This document shows, piece after piece, positions 32,861 to 40,224 of a stretch of 64,000 nucleotides of DNA. Below the pieces are notes generated by a model. That model ran no database searches. It was given only the letters and a program-made list of their open reading frames with translations, and was not told the origin of the DNA. A program made the position numbers and the translations under genes. Source of the DNA: a virus. How positions within the stretch are numbered: the stretch's first letter is position 1; every line of letters begins with the position of its first letter. Location: the IMG/VR virus record IMGVR_UViG_3300042691_012890, positions 24,602-88,601 of that record; one strand, written 5' to 3'.

Positions 32861-34099
32861 TTAAAATTCTAAAACCCACTCAGGCAAACTTCCACCGTCG
32901 GTCTTGTACCCCCACTTTTCAATAGCAACACGAAACTCTGGTCCTGGTGTCTTGTCAATAGCCTGACGCATAGCAAGAGCACCTGCTAGTGTACCACCTG
33001 GGTGTCCGTGAATGGCACCACCGCAGTTAGCAAGAAAATCTGTACCAAACTTCTCAGCAGTTGGATTTACAATTCCAGGATGCATACCGCAACTCAATGC
33101 TGGCAAAGTGTTGCGCTTGTGTAGCACTTCCATCGTATTTCGCAGTTCCTCAATATCATCGCTGAGATAACCACCCCACATTCCAGCATGGATTGTATCC
33201 ACGCCACATAGTCCTGCGAGATCGCAGAGCACAGCCCAATCAATACCAAAAGGATTGCGCTTGTCAGTAAGAATCTTATCGCCACTCTTTTGATAGTGTA
33301 CAAACAAAGGCAAGTCTAGTTTGCGAACTGAGTTGTATACACCCAAGCCACTCCAGAAGTTGATGTGGATGCCATTACCACCGTTGGCTGCTACAAACTT
33401 AGCGCGATCCAAAATAGTGTGATGATCACCGTTGATACAGAAGCAGTAGATTACACCACGACCGCAATTGTTTACGATATTGCTGATTAGTTCAACTCTA
33501 TCTTCCAAACGGCAGAACGAGGGATTGGAAAGGATTTCATCTTCCTTGATAAAATCAACACCACCATCCAGTAGTTCTTTAACCATGTCTGCCAAAGTAG
33601 CAGGACTAATACCTGTCTTGGGTTTGACAATGCCGCCTGACAAAGGCTTGTCATAACGATTTACAAACTTTCTAATACCTGTGATACCACGCTTTGGTCC
33701 AAGGAAGTAGGCTTCTACATCTGGTGGGAATTCAATCTTCTTCAAGCGACAGGCTTTGAATACATCGATGTCCATCTGTCCGCCCATCAACTGGCACATG
33801 AGATGGCTGATACCGTCGCCTTCCCAGTCTGAATTTACTTTGGGGAATCCAATCTGCACTACGCCAGAATGTTTACCAACCAATTCACTTTCATCATGAT
33901 AGATTACACAACTAGCAAGTTCAAACAGCGCATCACTTTCCCAACGGTTTCTGACTTTGGGATTACCCACACTCTGTCCGATAGCAAGGTTCCATGCGGC
34001 ATCTCTAAGATCGCCAATTTCGCTATAGGTTTCAATGTAGTATGTTACTACAACACAACGATCTCGTTCTGCTGGAGTTAATTCTCTAAAAAACTTCAT
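32861..34099 (-). CDS. RuBisCO-like protein (form IV-type RLP), 412 aa
   Basis: The RuBisCO large-subunit fold is clear. Using the ATG at 34099 (AAGGGTGA upstream), the GGIVKPKTG motif keeps Lys159 and Lys161 (spinach 175, 177), GGVDFIKEDE keeps carbamate Lys185 and ligands Asp187/Glu188 (201, 203, 204), LFVHYQ keeps His268 (294), IHAG keeps His304 (327), and NCGGAIHGHPGG keeps the phosphate glycines. It lacks loop-6 Lys334 (Tyr311), Arg295 (Tyr269), Asn123 (Gly107) and Glu60, so CO2 fixation is not expected. RLPs act as enolases, isomerases, decarboxylases or transcarboxylases on sugar phosphates. It overlaps a cupin gene and lies inside the sugar island. Confidence 0.92.
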   Translation of the reverse strand: MKFFRELTPAERDRCVVVTYYIETYSEIGDLRDAAWNLAIGQSVGNPKVRNRWESDALFELASCVIYHDESELVGKHSGVVQIGFPKVNSDWEGDGISHLMCQLMGGQMDIDVFKACRLKKIEFPPDVEAYFLGPKRGITGIRKFVNRYDKPLSGGIVKPKTGISPATLADMVKELLDGGVDFIKEDEILSNPSFCRLEDRVELISNIVNNCGRGVIYCFCINGDHHTILDRAKFVAANGGNGIHINFWSGLGVYNSVRKLDLPLFVHYQKSGDKILTDKRNPFGIDWAVLCDLAGLCGVDTIHAGMWGGYLSDDIEELRNTMEVLHKRNTLPALSCGMHPGIVNPTAEKFGTDFLANCGGAIHGHPGGTLAGALAMRQAIDKTPGPEFRVAIEKWGYKTDGGSLPEWVLEF

Positions 34100-34409
34100 A
34101 CTTATCACCCTTCACGCTAGGAGTTTTAACGCACAATACTTTACAATCTTCTAAAAATTCTGGATTGGCAATTTCATTTGGCTCTAACACAAAAACATCA
34201 CCAGATTCAATTACTTCTCCACAAATACGCATCTTACCTGACAGCAGCACATTATATTCAGTTGCAACTGCATGATAATGTTTTGGCCAAACTTCGCCTT
34301 TCAAATGAGTCAACACACCAACCTCAAATTCTGAGGTCTTTAATATGCTTGGTTCAAAATTTCCAATGAACCATCCACGCCAAAATTCATTAATGTTTCG
34401 CTTTATCAT
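34086..34409 (-). CDS. Cupin protein, 107 aa
   Basis: GEVWPKHYHAVATEYNVLLS is cupin motif 1 (HxH, Glu, then SGKMRI), and ESGDVFVLEPNEIANPEF is motif 2-like. The protein is a small metal-binding barrel. It overlaps the nucleotidyltransferase by 20 bases and the RuBisCO-like gene by 14, so all three are co-translated. It is too short for RmlC (about 180 aa) and lacks its signature, so I do not call it the missing epimerase. It may be an isomerase or sugar-sensing partner of the RLP. Confidence 0.75.
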   Translation of the reverse strand: MIKRNINEFWRGWFIGNFEPSILKTSEFEVGVLTHLKGEVWPKHYHAVATEYNVLLSGKMRICGEVIESGDVFVLEPNEIANPEFLEDCKVLCVKTPSVKGDKYEVF

Positions 34410-35115
34410 ATCTTAAAAATCTATCCAAGTCAACTGGAACACCAACTGCATGATGTTGTTCGTTTGGTATATGATGAATCCCAACTTTTAAGCCACGCTT
34501 AATCATATAATTGTATGAAGGAGCGATATAGAATTCGCCGTTAGGTGCTCTATCTTGAGCGACAATCATATCCCTTGCACTTTCGACGAAGTATTTACCC
34601 TTCCTCCAATAATGAATACCATTAAGGCTGATATTACTTATAACTTCTTTTTCACGAATCTCGCAAACATAACCATTACTATCTAGTTTAGCGTAACTAT
34701 TTTTATCAGTATCTGAGTAATATGTTACAACTAGCCCATCATAAATTTCGCAGCGAGCATTGTGCAAAAATTGAAAAGAATTCCATTCCATTATTTGATC
34801 GCAGTTAGCAACAATAAGTTCTTCATCATTGTTGATGTAATCTTCAAACAAAAGAGCAGAAATGGCTGGTCCCTCAGTCACATAATCTATTGCAATTATA
34901 ACGCAGCCAGGTTTAGTTGATTTTAATACCTTTTCTATTTCATGCTGATACTCGTCTTTACGAATCAAAAAAAAGTAATTACATTGAGGTATGCCAAGAG
35001 AATTAATTGCTCTTACAACCATCGGAGTCCCATTAACATCTATCAGCGGCTTTGGTGTTGAGTATTCTTTTTGGAATCTAACGCCCCTGCCAGCCATTGG
35101 AATTATAACATTCAT
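34390..35115 (-). CDS. Sugar-phosphate nucleotidyltransferase, 241 aa
   Basis: MNVIIPMAGRGVRFQKEYST is the GxGxR nucleotide-binding loop and TPKPLIDVNG its Lys/Pro partner. LIVANCDQIMEW carries the metal-binding Asp. It resembles short GlmU/RmlA-like NDP-sugar pyrophosphorylases. It lies directly upstream of cupin and RLP and downstream of two GT2 genes, so it likely activates a sugar that these use. The sugar is not predictable. Confidence 0.8.
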   Translation of the reverse strand: MNVIIPMAGRGVRFQKEYSTPKPLIDVNGTPMVVRAINSLGIPQCNYFFLIRKDEYQHEIEKVLKSTKPGCVIIAIDYVTEGPAISALLFEDYINNDEELIVANCDQIMEWNSFQFLHNARCEIYDGLVVTYYSDTDKNSYAKLDSNGYVCEIREKEVISNISLNGIHYWRKGKYFVESARDMIVAQDRAPNGEFYIAPSYNYMIKRGLKVGIHHIPNEQHHAVGVPVDLDRFLRYDKAKH

Positions 35116-35119
35116 GATA

Positions 35120-35866
35120 TTAATTAAATCTTGTTAGAAGACCTGCTTTAAATACTGGAAAATCTCTAGAATGATCTTCTATTTGAATTCCATGTTTTGC
35201 AAAAACTTCTTGTGCTATTTTCCAATCTTCGATAATTTTTTGATGCGCCTCGTGAACCTTCTCAGTTGTAACGCGCATTACAGTCATAACTACCCAATTG
35301 TATAGCCAAAAATTTGTTCTGCCGTTCATTTCTTGATTTTTATGGAACCAAACATCACCAAAATGCTGCACTAGTTCTTCAGGGATAGGCTTATAATTAT
35401 TTTTATGCACAAACATACAGCAGCCATATCCATCTATAGTCTCGTGGCAGGGAACCATTTCAAGTTTTTGAATTAGTTCTATATTTTCTTCCATTCTATT
35501 AAAAAATGCTGGATGTGGGTAGATCATACCCACTGACTCTCTGGGAAATTGTTCAGATTTATATGCGTCAGCCAAAGAACTAAAAATTGCAGGATCAAAA
35601 ATAACATCGTCATTTAACAAACAAATTAATTCAAACTTAGAATTTTCTACTCCAACATTCAAACTTTTATTGAAAAATAAATTCTTACCGAAATCTAGAA
35701 TTTTAACTTTTTCATTTGTTAAATTCTCATCTGTCGGTCTATCTTTAGAATTGTTATCAATAATGATTATTTCGCCGACTGCATCGTTACCGACCATAAA
35801 CTTCAACATCTGAAGAAAATAGTCATTAGCCATCCACATTGTTGGAACTATCACAGAAAATTTCAT
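35120..35866 (-). CDS. Family 2 glycosyltransferase, 248 aa
   Basis: MKFSVIVPTMWMANDYFLQM and EIIIIDNNSKDRP are GT2 nucleotide-sugar motifs and LICLLNDDVIFDP carries the DxD-type metal site. Of the alternative starts, the ATG at 35866 gives GGAGGG spacing of about five bases and touches the stop of the upstream gene. Probably transfers a sugar onto a phage or host surface glycan. Confidence 0.82.
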   Translation of the reverse strand: MKFSVIVPTMWMANDYFLQMLKFMVGNDAVGEIIIIDNNSKDRPTDENLTNEKVKILDFGKNLFFNKSLNVGVENSKFELICLLNDDVIFDPAIFSSLADAYKSEQFPRESVGMIYPHPAFFNRMEENIELIQKLEMVPCHETIDGYGCCMFVHKNNYKPIPEELVQHFGDVWFHKNQEMNGRTNFWLYNWVVMTVMRVTTEKVHEAHQKIIEDWKIAQEVFAKHGIQIEDHSRDFPVFKAGLLTRFN

Positions 35867-36579
35867 CATTCCCTCCAAGGTAACTTATCATTATACATTT
35901 TATTCATCTTGGCATTTCCTTCCAAGAAAAATTCTTTGTTTACAGATCCCTCATTTCCGCCCAATCTATAGCACATGGTGTACTTTTTACTGCATTCAAA
36001 TTTGTTAAAGTAATTCATAAGAGTATAGAAAAACTTTCTATCTGCTCCCCATTTTCCATACCAAGAATGTCCAACTTGAACTGCGACTTCAGTTTTTACT
36101 GCAAAACATGAGGTATCTATGTGATGAACTCTGTGATCAAACCAAGTTGGCCACTTGCCTAAATTTTCGCAATTATCTTCACAAATAAAATTCTCATCTT
36201 TATCGTAAATTTTGCGAAGGCTATATGCCCAAGAAAGATTATTTTTATCTACTAATTCTACTAGGCTCTCAACATGATTAGGTTCTATCCAGTTATCTTG
36301 GTCTAGATAAATGATCAAATCGGCATTTACAATGAAAGAACAAGCAGCATATACTCGATGACCATACCAGCCTTTGCCGACGTTATCTTCTAACTGAACA
36401 GTTTTAATTGTTCGCTTGCCTGCTGCATCATAAAGCATCGGATGAATTTTATCATAGTGTTCTTGTCCATCCAAAAACACGTAATGAGTTAGATTTTCAT
36501 ATGTTTGTTCTTGTACGCTAGACAAACACTTTTTAAGATCAGGCGATCCTATTGTTGGAGTAACTACTGCAACTTTCAT
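35866..36579 (-). CDS. Family 2 glycosyltransferase, 237 aa
   Basis: MKVAVVTPTIGSPDLKKCLS and LIIYLDQDNWIEP (DxD) place it in GT2/GT-A. Downstream residues HHIDTSCFAVKTE and GKWGADRKFF give the acceptor-side features of this family. It overlaps the neighbouring 2OG-oxygenase stop by one base. It differs in sequence from the next GT2 gene, so it is not a duplication. Confidence 0.82.
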   Translation of the reverse strand: MKVAVVTPTIGSPDLKKCLSSVQEQTYENLTHYVFLDGQEHYDKIHPMLYDAAGKRTIKTVQLEDNVGKGWYGHRVYAACSFIVNADLIIYLDQDNWIEPNHVESLVELVDKNNLSWAYSLRKIYDKDENFICEDNCENLGKWPTWFDHRVHHIDTSCFAVKTEVAVQVGHSWYGKWGADRKFFYTLMNYFNKFECSKKYTMCYRLGGNEGSVNKEFFLEGNAKMNKMYNDKLPWRE

Positions 36580-37331
36580 TATAATCCACTTCTTTTTTTA
36601 CAAAATTCAATAACTTCTGAATCGCCTTTTTGTTTTTGGTTTGGAACAAACAAGGCGCGATTTCTATCTTCAGCCATGTTAGAAATATCACTTACATAGT
36701 ATGTAGCCAAACTGCAACGCGAAACATTTTCAGGACAAGTCAGTTGCTCGGGCAGACCATGCCAGGAATTCTGTGTGGTGTCAAAAAGAATTGCTCGGTT
36801 GAATTTGTTTTCAACTTTTGTAATGCATTCTTTCGGCAAGTTAGTTTCTTCGTCGTGGCTCCAAAGTTCTAGTCCACCACCCCATGAAGAATCCCAATCA
36901 GGCGTCATGTAAATAATGAGATTGTAATTTCTCATCAGACCAAGTTTAGGATGTATTGAGTAATCCTTATGGACGTTCAGCAATCCACCATTGCAGTGTG
37001 AATGCATTCCGCCGCCATGTAAACCGTAGTCTGCATACACCACATCATTACCAGTAATCCTATTGATCTTTTCTACAAAGGCATTACTGCAAAGATAAAA
37101 TATTGCATTATAAATGGACTTTGGGAACCTATCCCAATGAGAACAGGCTTTTTTCTTTTCTACTGGATTGTCATAGGAAACAGTCCAGACGGGATCTTCA
37201 TGCGAAGGGAATTCGTTTTTGATCGCCTCCGCAACTTCTAATTCGAAGAAGTCATCAATGACAACGTGATCAAATGGTTTTGCTGAGTTGAATTGCTCTC
37301 GCAAACCAACAAGATCTAGGTTTCTTATCAT
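36579..37331 (-). CDS. 2OG-Fe(II) oxygenase, prolyl-4-hydroxylase-like, 250 aa
   Basis: LLNVHKDYSIHP supplies HxD, NSWHGLPEQ the second His, and SRCSLATYYVS the 2-oxoglutarate-binding Arg. LIIYMTPDWDSSWGGGLELW is the double-stranded beta-helix core. Enzymes of this type hydroxylate peptides, sugars or nucleotides; T4-like cyanophages carry several. Here it starts the glycosyltransferase run, so a glycan or glycopeptide target is likely but unproven. Confidence 0.85.
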   Translation of the reverse strand: MIRNLDLVGLREQFNSAKPFDHVVIDDFFELEVAEAIKNEFPSHEDPVWTVSYDNPVEKKKACSHWDRFPKSIYNAIFYLCSNAFVEKINRITGNDVVYADYGLHGGGMHSHCNGGLLNVHKDYSIHPKLGLMRNYNLIIYMTPDWDSSWGGGLELWSHDEETNLPKECITKVENKFNRAILFDTTQNSWHGLPEQLTCPENVSRCSLATYYVSDISNMAEDRNRALFVPNQKQKGDSEVIEFCKKRSGL

Positions 37332-37333
37332 TA

Positions 37334-37828
37334 TTAGTCCCAGAGATTTTCAAAATATTTTCCAAACAAACGAAAGGCATTCTTTTTGCGCTCGTGATAT
37401 GCTTTCTGCTTTTCGATGTCATAAACACCTTCGCGAATGGTAACCATTTCAGCCCAGTCCTTACCTTCTACCTTTCGCCATTCGAATTTTGGTTTGACAA
37501 TGCAAAAGTCAGGATCACGATCTTTGGCAAGTTCGTTGAATGCCCAAATCATTTCGCCAAGGATCCAGTTCCAACGCTTGAAGTGAAATTCATCGGTGTC
37601 CCATTCGTTCTTCTTTGGCTTGGCTGCAGTAGAACGAAGATGCTCAGGAACATCTTCATCTTCGGTGTAGGGTGCGCCCATTTGCGTTTTCTTCAACTGC
37701 TTGAGCATCGGATGAATGATGTCAGCAAGGGTATGCGCCATGTTCCAAGTATCCCATGGGTCAATCTGAATAGACTTCTTTTGAGTCTTTTTCGGATCTT
37801 TGGGATAATTGCCAATACTAATCTTCAC
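37334..37828 (-). CDS. Conserved phage protein, 164 aa
   Basis: The motif DPWDTWNMAHTLADIIHPML and HFKRWNWILGEMIWAFNELA followed by FRLFGKYFENLWD is one I have seen in many T4-like phages. Its function is unknown. It has no signal or membrane segment. Start ATG overlaps the upstream small gene, as in an operon. Confidence 0.72.
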   Translation of the reverse strand: MKISIGNYPKDPKKTQKKSIQIDPWDTWNMAHTLADIIHPMLKQLKKTQMGAPYTEDEDVPEHLRSTAAKPKKNEWDTDEFHFKRWNWILGEMIWAFNELAKDRDPDFCIVKPKFEWRKVEGKDWAEMVTIREGVYDIEKQKAYHERKKNAFRLFGKYFENLWD

Positions 37829-38127
37829 TGTTCTAAATCCTTTAGTCGTCGCATCAAGTCATAGCGTTCGCGGTTCTGCAATTCAAACATGCGGAACAAT
37901 TTGTCGAACTTTGTATTATATAGTGCTTCTAGACCAATCAGCATGTTAGCAACGGTGTCCTTGTACTCAGGCAAACTTGAATCGGTTTCCATAACGTATT
38001 CAGACACGGCTTCAAGATCATTGGTCACGCGCCAGCATTCCATAATCTGTTGTTCAAAATCAAACTGATCATAGGAACTCTTGACAAAACCATACTTGTC
38101 ATCAATATCATCAAATTCGTTGTTCAT
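37825..38127 (-). CDS. Conserved phage protein, 100 aa
   Basis: This acidic, helical protein (FDFEQQIMECWRVTNDLEAV; ALYNTKFDKLFRMFELQNRE) is shared by T4-like marine phages as far as I recall. No domain is identified. It overlaps both neighbours by four bases. Confidence 0.7.
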   Translation of the reverse strand: MNNEFDDIDDKYGFVKSSYDQFDFEQQIMECWRVTNDLEAVSEYVMETDSSLPEYKDTVANMLIGLEALYNTKFDKLFRMFELQNRERYDLMRRLKDLEQ

Positions 38128-38324
38128 ACAAATTTCTCCAAGATATAAAGAGCAACGCCAAAGGGTATTATAAGTGAATTAATAGCAAAAGTCAAGGTCA
38201 TCCAAAGGTATGTCCAAGTGAACGAATAAAGGATAAACTGATCCTTGCGATAGACGAACAGGTAAACGGATGATATCGCTGTCAATGCGATTGTCGCAAG
38301 AACAAATGTTTCTATAAGTGTCAT
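38124..38324 (-). CDS. Two-helix membrane protein, 66 aa
   Basis: Two hydrophobic segments, TFVLATIALTAISSVYLFVY and WMTLTFAINSLIIPFGVALY, flank a short charged loop (RKDQF). It is coupled by ATGA overlaps on both sides. Function unknown; superinfection exclusion or lysis timing are general possibilities. Confidence 0.65.
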   Translation of the reverse strand: MTLIETFVLATIALTAISSVYLFVYRKDQFILYSFTWTYLWMTLTFAINSLIIPFGVALYILEKFV

Positions 38325-38500
38325 TCTTTCACTTCCTCAAAGTCAAACCAATGACAAATCTGATTTAATACTGCTTCTTGAATATGTTTGTGGATATAAT
38401 ACGGCTCTGGGGTTTCGGTGTGTTCATGTGCCCGATTCCAGCCAACCATTACGCCAGTCTCAACACACTGAGCAATTAGATTATATTCTTTTGCTTTCAT
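38321..38500 (-). CDS. Small hypothetical protein, 59 aa
   Basis: The start is placed at MKAKEYNLIAQCVETGVMVG because its ATG overlaps the upstream stop as ATGA; an upstream extension of eleven codons lacks a ribosome site. The middle has GWNRAHEHTETPEPYYI with several His residues, but no known motif. Confidence 0.6.
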   Translation of the reverse strand: MKAKEYNLIAQCVETGVMVGWNRAHEHTETPEPYYIHKHIQEAVLNQICHWFDFEEVKE

Positions 38501-38694
38501 TTCCCAAGCATCTCCTTTCGTTCCTTCCACCAACGAATCGCTTCCTTGATTTCAGCCATTTGTTGTAATCGAATGTCATCCATGATGCCCATTCCAAGAA
38601 ACTCAGATTCCATGTTTCGTTTCGTCATTTCCCAAAGTTTGTCATGATGCTTTTGCAGCACATCAAGAACAACATCGTATTCTTCTTCACTCAT
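38497..38694 (-). CDS. Small hypothetical protein, 65 aa
   Basis: A helical, charged protein (YDVVLDVLQKHHDKLWEMTK; EIKEAIRWWKERKEMLGK). It overlaps its neighbours by several bases. Family unknown to me. Confidence 0.6.
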   Translation of the reverse strand: MSEEEYDVVLDVLQKHHDKLWEMTKRNMESEFLGMGIMDDIRLQQMAEIKEAIRWWKERKEMLGK

Positions 38695-39040
38695 AATCTG
38701 GATCCTTCATCATTGCTGGCTTTCGCTGAAAGAATCGCGTCAACTTCCAAGTCCATCCAGTATAATAACTTCGAATGCCAATAGTAATTCTGAGATAAGG
38801 CACGTGTGCTCCGACATAAACTTCATTAAAAGAGATTTCAGCATCTACGCCAAAAGAGAAATTCTCCAACGACCAAACATGAAAGAACAACCAATGAGTG
38901 CTGAATTTGTTAGCATTATACTCATCGCCTTCCCAATAATGAAACCTTGGAACTAACGGACAGAGATCATTGCACCACCACTTGTGTAGCGGATAGTGTT
39001 CCCACCATTCTTTTTCACGACATGCTTTTACTTCACTCAT
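38687..39040 (-). CDS. Aromatic-rich hypothetical protein, 117 aa
   Basis: Trp and His are frequent (EKEWWEHYPLHKWWCNDLCP), followed by beta-predicted strands (VPYLRITIGIRSYYTGWTWK). No catalytic motif is seen. It overlaps neighbours on both sides. Not recognised. Confidence 0.6.
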   Translation of the reverse strand: MSEVKACREKEWWEHYPLHKWWCNDLCPLVPRFHYWEGDEYNANKFSTHWLFFHVWSLENFSFGVDAEISFNEVYVGAHVPYLRITIGIRSYYTGWTWKLTRFFQRKPAMMKDPDYE

Positions 39041-39261
39041 CTATCTTCTCCATAATACTTCAACACAGTCTTGAATGCATCAATGTGTCGCTGAATCTCA
39101 GCAATGTCTTTCTTTTTATTTTTATCAAAGATTGCCATGCCAATTCCAGCCTTGCGTTTTTCGAGATCGTCTTCAAGACTCTCAACAAGACTTTTCATCG
39201 AACAAGTTGTAATCTTGTCAATTGTATCCCAATCAAGTTCAACTGTAATCTTCTTGTTCAT
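39037..39261 (-). CDS. Small hypothetical protein, 74 aa
   Basis: The start is set at MNKKITVELDWDTIDKI because the ATG overlaps the upstream stop (ATGA). A beta strand then a helical, lysine-rich region (LEKRKAGIGMAIFDKNKKKD) and a helix (IQRHIDAFKTVLKYYGEDR) follow. Family unknown. Confidence 0.6.
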   Translation of the reverse strand: MNKKITVELDWDTIDKITTCSMKSLVESLEDDLEKRKAGIGMAIFDKNKKKDIAEIQRHIDAFKTVLKYYGEDR

Positions 39262-39551
39262 TTGTCCATCTCCCACTTTGGTGTTGTATGCCAAACGATT
39301 TTCGAATTTGTTTTTTCGTATTGTTCAACCAATTGCTGTAATGTCCACACATCATCAGTCTCAATAGTATCCAGCCAGTTACTGAATTTGTTAAAATCTT
39401 CTTGCTTCATCATGGGCAAACCAATTTCTTCTGGGTAACTCCAATCACCGCCGTGCATGTCAATTCGACCGCCAGCCCAATCACTGCCGTTCTTTTCTAT
39501 CCAATCCATATTGATTGGTCCCATCCAGTTGGTGCTGTAACGAATAGGCAT
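39258..39551 (-). CDS. Small hypothetical protein, 97 aa
   Basis: The start at 39551 overlaps the stop of the zinc-ribbon gene (ATGA). The N-terminus has repeated aromatic residues (IRYSTNWMGPINMDWIEKNG) and SDWAGGRIDMHGGDWSYPEE, which recalls nucleotide-binding regulators, but I cannot place it. The C-terminus is helical. Confidence 0.6.
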   Translation of the reverse strand: MPIRYSTNWMGPINMDWIEKNGSDWAGGRIDMHGGDWSYPEEIGLPMMKQEDFNKFSNWLDTIETDDVWTLQQLVEQYEKTNSKIVWHTTPKWEMDK

Positions 39552-39694
39552 CACTCAACTCCATAATGATGTTCATGCCCACAGTGCGGGCAAAAAAGTT
39601 TCTTCGGTTGCCAATCATCAGATGCTGCAATGCTCCACCAATTCTTACATTGGTCGCAGGTGAAATGCCAAATTATTTCTTTTGAAAATCTAAT
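39551..39694 (-). CDS. Zinc-ribbon microprotein with apparent ATT start, 47 aa
   Basis: An open frame ends in TGA at 39551-39553, overlapping the next ATG. It encodes HFTCDQCKNWWSIAASDDW followed by KLFCPHCGHEHHYGVE: two CxxC knuckles 18 residues apart, a zinc ribbon of a type I recall from T4-like phages. There is no in-frame ATG, GTG or TTG before a stop codon; ATT at 39692-39694 lies eight bases after GGAG and is the likely initiator. If so, this is a rare AUU start. Confidence 0.6.
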   Translation of the reverse strand: MRFSKEIIWHFTCDQCKNWWSIAASDDWQPKKLFCPHCGHEHHYGVE

Positions 39695-39697
39695 TTT

Positions 39698-39823
39698 TTA
39701 ACTCCAAAAATATCGAATCATGATTGGTCCGATGCGAATATCACGATAAGGATTGCCATTGTTGAATCGTACAGTTGATCCAAAAGACCATTGCTTCACC
39801 CACGATACATTAAACTTTCTCAT
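39698..39823 (-). CDS. Small hypothetical protein, 41 aa
   Basis: MRKFNVSWVKQWSFGSTVRF followed by a short beta-predicted tail ending IMIRYFWS. The ATG overlaps the stop of the GC-rich gene upstream (ATGA). A longer in-frame extension into that gene is an overlap artefact. No family recognised. Confidence 0.55.
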   Translation of the reverse strand: MRKFNVSWVKQWSFGSTVRFNNGNPYRDIRIGPIMIRYFWS

Positions 39824-40224
39824 CACGGCTGCTTCTGTTCGCCTCTTGCCCGAATCGCGGCGGCGCATCGTATGGCTGTGTAACTGTCTGGAAAGCGGGT
39901 TTCCTCGCACACCTTCGCACACGCCTCCCGCTCGGTTGTTACGGCAATAGCGTAGAAGCGTTCAAGCGATGCCATTACGTCCCTTTCTACGTCGCGCCGT
40001 ACTTGCTCACTCATGCCACCAACGAACCCACGCTCGTAGTCGTGGTTTGGCTCTGCCAGCGCGGCGCGGAGGGCAGTGATGTTGGCACCAAGCCCACACG
40101 AACACGGTTTGCGTTGCGGAGGCAATGATGTCAGCAGCACAAGATAATCACAGTTTGGAGCGTGGCTACCATGAGCCTGTAACGCCTCCAACGCCTGCTG
40201 TGCGGCTTCTCGTAAAGTTGTCAT
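39823..40224 (-). CDS. Foreign-looking GC-rich phage protein, 133 aa
   Basis: The protein begins MTTLREAAQQALEALQAHG, has ITALRAALAEPNHDYERG and ends REACAKVCEETRFP then AAAIRARGEQKQP. This layout is that of small proteins common in Burkholderiales and other proteobacterial siphophages, not T4-like phages. Its codons are clearly more GC-rich, Ala/Arg/Glu-rich than neighbours. It keeps ATGA overlaps with both neighbours, so it was inserted cleanly. Function is unknown. Confidence 0.7.
   Translation of the reverse strand: MTTLREAAQQALEALQAHGSHAPNCDYLVLLTSLPPQRKPCSCGLGANITALRAALAEPNHDYERGFVGGMSEQVRRDVERDVMASLERFYAIAVTTEREACAKVCEETRFPDSYTAIRCAAAIRARGEQKQP

Noticed and set aside
32861-34099. Functional CO2-fixing RuBisCO
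   Set aside because: The equivalents of Lys334, Arg295, Asn123 and Glu60 are replaced, so carboxylation is not expected.
34086-34409. Cupin as the missing RmlC epimerase
   Set aside because: It is only 107 residues and lacks the RmlC active-site pattern; it is linked to the RLP and not to the rml operon.
39698-39922. 74-codon version of the 41-aa gene
   Set aside because: The N-terminal extension is the overlap with the GC-rich gene in another frame; the ATGA junction and ATG at 39823 fit the operon pattern.
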